Under the pieces are notes generated by a model. That model was given only the letters and a program-made list of their open reading frames with translations, made no database searches and was not told the DNA's origin. Both the position numbers and the translations under genes were made by a program. Below are positions 59,462 to 64,000 of a stretch of 64,000 nucleotides of DNA, piece by piece; position 1 is the stretch's first letter; every line of letters begins with the position of its first letter. The stretch is from Bacillota bacterium. Its GTDB lineage: Bacteria; Bacillota; SHA-98; UBA4971. The stretch lies in the NCBI GenBank assembly GCA_030024085.1, contig JASEJE010000003.1, positions 1 to 64,000 on the forward strand, written 5' to 3'.

Positions 59462-60001
59462 GCGCATCACCACGACAGTGTAGCCCTTCGCTTCGAGCTC
59501 GGCGGCGAGCCTGTCGGCGTTGGCCTTCTCTGCGAAAGCCCCCACCTGCACCCTGTATGGAGCACCGCCGGTCACGAACCCTGCATACCCTGCGCCCGCG
59601 AGCTCGTGGGCCAGGGTCTCCGCGCCCGTCCTGTCGTCAAACTCGCCCACCTGCACCCGGTAAAGGAACTGGCCGGGGGGCGCCGCGGGCGCCTGGGCGC
59701 TTTCCTCACCCGGGTAGGGCACCGTGACACCGGACCCCTGCACTTCGTCGGACGTCCCACGAGGGACCGGGACACCGGGCTTCGCGGGAGACGTCGAGGC
59801 AACATCATCGGTTGCACCTGCGGGCGCGGCCGGAGTCGCTACCTGCGACGCCCGTCCGCCATCCGGCTCCGGGCCTGATGCAAGGAGGCCAAAGGCGTAC
59901 CTGCCCATGAGCACGCCGAGGCCGATGGCAAGCGCCGCCATGATCACCAGCATCAGCACCATGGACAGGCTCTGGCCCGCCCCTCCCCTTCTTTCAGGCA
60001 T
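59459..60001 (-). CDS. SPOR-domain membrane protein (SpoIIB-like position)
   Basis: A 180-residue protein with an N-terminal membrane helix (about 14-36), a Pro/Ala-rich linker and two SPOR-type repeats (FLYRVQVGEFDDRTGAE; YRVQVGAFAEKANADRLA). SPOR domains bind denuded glycan at septa. In Bacillus the SPOR protein SpoIIB is encoded between folC/comC and maf; this gene follows folC but the maf block is about 45 kb away. ATG 60001 with GGGGGGA upstream. Confidence 0.85.
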   Translation of the reverse strand: MPERRGGAGQSLSMVLMLVIMAALAIGLGVLMGRYAFGLLASGPEPDGGRASQVATPAAPAGATDDVASTSPAKPGVPVPRGTSDEVQGSGVTVPYPGEESAQAPAAPPGQFLYRVQVGEFDDRTGAETLAHELAGAGYAGFVTGGAPYRVQVGAFAEKANADRLAAELEAKGYTVVVMR

Positions 60002-60030
60002 CTTCGATCCCCCCTCAAGCGTTCCTGTCA

Positions 60031-62079
60031 CTATATTACTTCCTGGTGCGGGCGAATTCCTCCTGTCGGCGGCGGAGGAAGCAAATCATGCGCCCACGGA
60101 GGACGCATGTGAAGCTCGAGCACGACGAGGCGGGTATCGCGGACGGCCTCGCCAAGCCCTGCCAGCACATCCCCCACAGCAGATGCGAACACCACAGGGA
60201 GGTTCCGCCTGCCGGCAACCGCCTTCGCCACCTCGATCCCCCGCAGCACGTCCGCGGGGGTCGTCTCGTCGCCCATGTGGGTGTTGCTCACGATCCCGGA
60301 GAAGCTCAGCCTGGACGAGTCCTCGATGGATTCGAGCATGGCCTCGGCTCCCGGGACGTCCCTCGTGAATGGGCGGTTGGTGTTGAGCACGAAGAACATG
60401 TCGTATCCCGCCGCCTCGAACTCCGCCGAGTATCTTGCAAGGACCCTCCCGCCGACCGGGTCACCGCCGACATCGAACACGACCGTAGTGCTCCTGTCGT
60501 CGAACGCCTGGAGTATCCCGGGAGCGAGGGCCGGAAGGTCCGCGGCCTCGAAACCAGGCGCCGACGACACGACCTTGATGCCTTCGCGGTCCATGATGCG
60601 TGCCGCCTCGCGGGATCTGAAGTAGGGGTTGACGATGTCGAGGTCAACCACGATCACCCGCGCGCCCTCCCGGCGCCTCATCCTGGCGAAGTTCAAAGAA
60701 ACCTCTGTCTTGCCCGATCCGTACGCGCCGCTGAAAACCACGATCCTGCTAGTCATGGGGAGCCTCCCTGCGACGGACAGCAGGTGGTTCCTGACCTCCC
60801 CGACAAGATACAGGGACCCGCACACAACGAGGGCCCCAGCCCCGTCGTCGCCTGCGCGTGCAAGGCCCTCGTCCACGGCCTCAGTAGCGCTGGATGACAC
60901 GACCGCCTCCCGCCCCTCGCTCGCTGCAAGCATGGCAATGGTTGAAGGCTCGGCCCCCCCGAGCCTCGACGACGAGGCCCCGGTCGCGATGATGCATGAA
61001 GCGAACCCGGCCACCTGGTGGACCATCTCCGCGACAGGTTTATCCCGCGATACCCCGACGACAGCCGTGACCGGGCGGTCTCCGACCACTTCGGGAACGG
61101 CCTCGGCAAGCCTTTTCATGCCGTCGAGGTTGTGGGCGCCGTCCACCAGCACGAGGGGCTGCCGCTGAAGCACCTCGAGCCGGCCGGGCCACCGGGTGAG
61201 CCTGAGCCCTCGCCTCAGAGCGTCTCCACCGCCCATGTTCACGCCGAGGCTACGGAGCGCCCCGATGGCGCCCACAGCGCACGCGGCGTTCTCGACCTGA
61301 TGGGGGCCGAGAAGCGATATCTCGAGCTGGCCCAGGTCATCGCCGCCCATGCGGGCCCGGAAGGTCTGCCCTTCAGCGCCGTGCCCGGTCCGCTCGTACC
61401 ATATGTCTTCGCCCACTACGTAAATCCGGGCGGCTCTCTCCGCGGCAACGCGCTTTATCACAGCCAGGGCCTGCGGGTGCTGCGCGCCGACGACTACCGG
61501 GACGCCGGGTTTGATGATGCCGGCTTTCTCGAAAGCAATTTCCTCGAGTGTGTCGCCCAGTTTCTCGCGGTGGTCCATGTCCACATGGGTGATGACCGAT
61601 ACCAGTGGGGTGATCACGTTCGTGGCGTCGAACCTGCCTCCGAGCCCCACCTCGACGACCGCGTAGTCCACGTCCTCCTCGGCGAAGTGGAGAAACGATG
61701 CGACAGTCCCCATCTCGAACTCTGTCGGGGGTCCCAGGGCGGGATCGCGCCCGACCTCCTCGAAGTGCGGGCGCAGCCTGGTGATGAGATCGGCCAGGCA
61801 TGCCCTGGGGATGGGCCTGCCGTTTACGGTGATGCGTTCGGTGTACGACGCAAGGTGCGGGGACGTGTACAGTCCCACGCGAAACCCGGCGGCGCGAAGG
61901 ACAGAGGCCGTCATAGCGGCGACCGACCCCTTGCCGTTGGTGCCTGCCACGTGGACGGCTTTGAGCTTCAGGTGGGGCGAGCCTGTGCGGTCAAGGAGAG
62001 CGAGCGTGCGGCCGAGGCCCAGGTTCACTCCGAACTTGCCCAGGCTATGAAGGAATGCGATGGCTTCCTCGTAGTCCAT
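60031..62079 (-). CDS. folC: FolC folylpolyglutamate synthase fused in frame to a P-loop ATPase
   Basis: Residues 1-~435 are FolC: AVHVAGTNGKGSVAAMTASVL (P-loop), TSPHLASYTERI, FEMGTVASFL and VDGAHNLDGMKRLA, ending LYLVGEVRNHLLS. Residues ~442-682 are a separate CobQ/MinD-like ATPase: VVFSGAYGSGKTEVSLNFA (P-loop), VDLDIVNPYFRSREAARI, VFDVGGDPVGGRV. An internal ATG (60756) has GGGAGG six bases upstream, so the second part may also be made alone. FolC adds glutamates to folates used by the Wood-Ljungdahl pathway. The ATPase has no known role. Confidence 0.88.
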   Translation of the reverse strand: MDYEEAIAFLHSLGKFGVNLGLGRTLALLDRTGSPHLKLKAVHVAGTNGKGSVAAMTASVLRAAGFRVGLYTSPHLASYTERITVNGRPIPRACLADLITRLRPHFEEVGRDPALGPPTEFEMGTVASFLHFAEEDVDYAVVEVGLGGRFDATNVITPLVSVITHVDMDHREKLGDTLEEIAFEKAGIIKPGVPVVVGAQHPQALAVIKRVAAERAARIYVVGEDIWYERTGHGAEGQTFRARMGGDDLGQLEISLLGPHQVENAACAVGAIGALRSLGVNMGGGDALRRGLRLTRWPGRLEVLQRQPLVLVDGAHNLDGMKRLAEAVPEVVGDRPVTAVVGVSRDKPVAEMVHQVAGFASCIIATGASSSRLGGAEPSTIAMLAASEGREAVVSSSATEAVDEGLARAGDDGAGALVVCGSLYLVGEVRNHLLSVAGRLPMTSRIVVFSGAYGSGKTEVSLNFARMRRREGARVIVVDLDIVNPYFRSREAARIMDREGIKVVSSAPGFEAADLPALAPGILQAFDDRSTTVVFDVGGDPVGGRVLARYSAEFEAAGYDMFFVLNTNRPFTRDVPGAEAMLESIEDSSRLSFSGIVSNTHMGDETTPADVLRGIEVAKAVAGRRNLPVVFASAVGDVLAGLGEAVRDTRLVVLELHMRPPWAHDLLPPPPTGGIRPHQEVI

Positions 62080-62093
62080 GGGAAGTGTTTTCG

Positions 62094-62786
62094 CTACTCG
62101 AGAGCGTTTTCCTTCCCAAGTACACACTCGAGGGCCAGAAGGCACCCATCGCACCTGGGCCGTTGCGGCCTGCACCGGCGCCGGCCGTGGGCGATCATGT
62201 TGACATGAAGGGGGTAGACCAGCTCCGGCGGGACCATGGAGGCCATGGCCTCGTGGGCGGCCTCGGCCCCACACCGGCCGCTTATGAGCCCAAGGCGCCT
62301 GGCCACGCGCAGCACGTGCGTGTCCACAGGGAACACGGGCAGGCCGCACCCGAAGAGGAGAGTGCAGGCGGCGGTCTTCGGGCCGACGCCCTCGAGGGAC
62401 ACGAGGTAGTCCTGCGCTCCGCGGGTGCCGAGGCGTTCCAGGAAGTCCAGGGACGTAGATCCTCGCTCGCGGTGCAAGCGTTCGAGGATCCTCTGTATCC
62501 TGGCGGCCTTGACGTCAGCAAGGCCGCCGCTCCTTATCGCGTCCGCCACCTCATGCACGCCCGCCGCGCGCACAGCCTCCCACGACGGAAACCTCTCCTT
62601 GAGGCTCCGGAAGGCCCTCCCGGAGTTGACGTCCGACGTGTTCTGAGAGAGCACTGTCTCCACGAGGGCGTCCAGCGGGTCCTCCCGCCGGGCGGGAGGG
62701 ACCCCGTACATCTCCTCGAGAATCGCTGCAATCCGCCGTATGCGCTGCTTACTGGCGCCGTAACTGCACAAACCGGCAGCCTCCAT
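62094..62786 (-). CDS. nth: Endonuclease III-like DNA glycosylase
   Basis: A 230-residue HhH-GPD glycosylase with LSQNTSDVNSGRAF, the helix-hairpin-helix GVGPKTAACTLLF (catalytic Lys region), VDTHVLRVARRLG (catalytic Asp) and a C-terminal [4Fe-4S] loop Cys-x6-Cys-x2-Cys-x5-Cys (CRPQRPRCDGC). Repairs oxidised pyrimidines. Between valS and folC. Confidence 0.9.
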   Translation of the reverse strand: MEAAGLCSYGASKQRIRRIAAILEEMYGVPPARREDPLDALVETVLSQNTSDVNSGRAFRSLKERFPSWEAVRAAGVHEVADAIRSGGLADVKAARIQRILERLHRERGSTSLDFLERLGTRGAQDYLVSLEGVGPKTAACTLLFGCGLPVFPVDTHVLRVARRLGLISGRCGAEAAHEAMASMVPPELVYPLHVNMIAHGRRRCRPQRPRCDGCLLALECVLGKENALE

Positions 62787-62820
62787 CGACCAGGCTGTCC
62801 TCCTCCCCCTGAACCTGCAC

Positions 62821-64000
62821 TCACCCCTTCAGGTCCGCAAGCCTCGCAGCAAGGCGCGCCCGTTTTTCGGCGTACTCGTCGCGCCTGGCACGCTCGCGAT
62901 CCACGACCTCCTCAGCGGCCTTCTCCACGAACGTCGGGTTGGCGAGCTTTCGCTCCGCGGCCTCCAGCGCGGCCTCGGCCGCCCGGAGGTCCCTCTCCAG
63001 CCTGCGGATTTCAGCGTCGAGGTCGATGACACCTGCAAGCGGCACGTACACCTCGGCGCCGGTTACGATAGCGGACGCTGCCTTTTCGGGCTTGCGAGCG
63101 AGGCGTTCCTCGATGGCGAGGCGTGCGAGGCCCGCAAGGCGCGTCACGAAGTCGCCGCCCGCCCGGAGTACCTGGGCCATGCCGCCGGTCGCGACCACGA
63201 TGGCCTCCACCTTCTTCTGAGGCGGCACGTTCATCTCCGACCTTATGTTGCGGATGGCACGCGTGACGTCCATGAGCGCGGCCATATCCGCCTCGGCGTC
63301 GGGGTCATCGAGTCGCTCTTCGAACTCGGGCCACGCCGACACCATGATACTTCCCCTGGCGCCAGGCAAGCGCTGCCAGATGCCCTCGGTTATGAACGGG
63401 GCGAACGGGTGCAGAAGGCGGAGCACCTTGCCGAGGGTCTCCGCGAGCACGTACTGGGCGGTCGTCCGGGCGCGCGCGTCATCACCGTAGAGACGCGCCT
63501 TGGAGATCTCGATGTACCAGTCGCAGAACTCGTCCCACGTGAAATCGTAGAGGGTGCGCGCGGCCTCTCCGACCTCGTAGTCGCGAAGATGTGATGAAAC
63601 CTTCTGCGCCACCCTGTTAACCCTGCTCCGTATCCACCTGTCCGCGGGCAGAAGGTCGAGATCCTGCTCGCCCACGGCGGCCCGGTCGAAGCCTCCGAGG
63701 TTCATGAGGACGAAGCGCGACGCGTTCCAGAGCTTGTTGGCGAAGTTGCGGCTGGCCTCGAGCCGCTCCTCTCGGAAGCGCATGTCGTTGCCGGGAGTGT
63801 TTCCGGTCACGAGGGTGAACCGCAGCACGTCGGCGCCGTACTTATCCACGACCTCGAGGGGGTCAACGCCGGTGCCGAGGGACTTGCTCATCTTCTTGCC
63901 GCTCGAGGCCCTCACGAGCCCGTGGATGAACACATCGCGGAACGGCGCCTCGCCCATGAACTCGAGGCCCATGAATATCATCCTCGCGACCCAGAAGAAG
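62821..64000 (-). CDS. valS: Valyl-tRNA synthetase (partial, 3' part)
   Basis: The C-terminal ~390 residues. KMSKS motif is in SSGKKMSKSLGTGVDPLEVV, followed by the anticodon-binding domain (RWIRSRVNRVAQKV, EFCDWYIEISKARLYGD) and the C-terminal coiled coil (RRLERDLRAAEAALEAAERK). The rest runs past the right edge. It heads the conserved valS-folC neighbourhood. Confidence 0.97.
   Translation of the reverse strand, partial: FFWVARMIFMGLEFMGEAPFRDVFIHGLVRASSGKKMSKSLGTGVDPLEVVDKYGADVLRFTLVTGNTPGNDMRFREERLEASRNFANKLWNASRFVLMNLGGFDRAAVGEQDLDLLPADRWIRSRVNRVAQKVSSHLRDYEVGEAARTLYDFTWDEFCDWYIEISKARLYGDDARARTTAQYVLAETLGKVLRLLHPFAPFITEGIWQRLPGARGSIMVSAWPEFEERLDDPDAEADMAALMDVTRAIRNIRSEMNVPPQKKVEAIVVATGGMAQVLRAGGDFVTRLAGLARLAIEERLARKPEKAASAIVTGAEVYVPLAGVIDLDAEIRRLERDLRAAEAALEAAERKLANPTFVEKAAEEVVDRERARRDEYAEKRARLAARLADLKG

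Overview
The window reads as chromosomal DNA of a high-GC, spore-forming, anaerobic, acetogenic (or syntrophic) member of the Bacillota. Sporulation genes (spoIVFA/spoIVFB, a SpoIIB-like SPOR protein, an alpha/beta-type SASP) sit beside a complete CODH/ACS operon, formyl-THF synthetase, Rnf, Nfn, a tungsten/molybdenum formate dehydrogenase and two [FeFe]-hydrogenase loci. I cannot name the species. Nearly every gene is on the minus strand; the SASP gene is the one clear plus-strand gene. No rRNA, tRNA or CRISPR was seen.

Layout. (1) 1-14219, minus: cell shape, division and sporulation block, in transcription order maf, radC, mreB, mreC, mreD, PBP2, minC, minD, minE, rodA, spoIVFA, spoIVFB and two radical-SAM-linked genes. 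(2) 14235-21429: apbE (flavin transferase), SASP, then rnfC-DGEAB. (3) 21718-34196: nfnA, nfnB, fhs, ndk, a NuoF-GltD fusion, a FdhA-NuoE fusion, mobA, fdhD. (4) 34320-47780: cooC, cooF, acsA, an FAD oxidoreductase, acsB, acsC, acsV (frameshifted), a second CooC-like ATPase, acsD, acsE, then a MaoC-like gene. (5) 48758-54013: rex and a four-gene NAD(P)-linked [FeFe]-hydrogenase operon (hndB-A-C-D order). (6) 54472-59261: a presumed sensory/regulatory hydrogenase cluster (RseC-like, two ATPase domains of histidine-kinase/anti-sigma type, PHP, two DRTGG proteins, an atypical [FeFe]-hydrogenase). (7) 59459-64000: SPOR protein, folC fused to a P-loop ATPase, nth, and the 3' part of valS.

How it works together: formate dehydrogenase and formyl-THF synthetase begin the methyl branch, AcsE/AcsC/AcsD carry the methyl group, AcsA/AcsB make CO and acetyl-CoA. 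Hnd hydrogenase, Nfn and Rnf exchange electrons among H2, ferredoxin, NAD(H) and NADP(H), and Rnf couples this to an ion gradient. folD/fchA/metF for the middle of the methyl branch are not in the window. Two 18-bp Rex-type operators precede cooC and acsA, and rex itself lies just upstream, so NADH/NAD+ control of CODH/ACS is likely.

Most unusual features: a family of roughly 185-215 bp nested-palindrome elements (six loci) whose outer ends form the stop codons of flanking genes; the placement of about 45 kb of energy-metabolism genes inside the conserved valS-folC-SPOR//maf-radC-mre-min neighbourhood; a formate dehydrogenase condensed into two multidomain fusions; and an array of degenerate 18-bp palindromes upstream of the coo/acs promoter.
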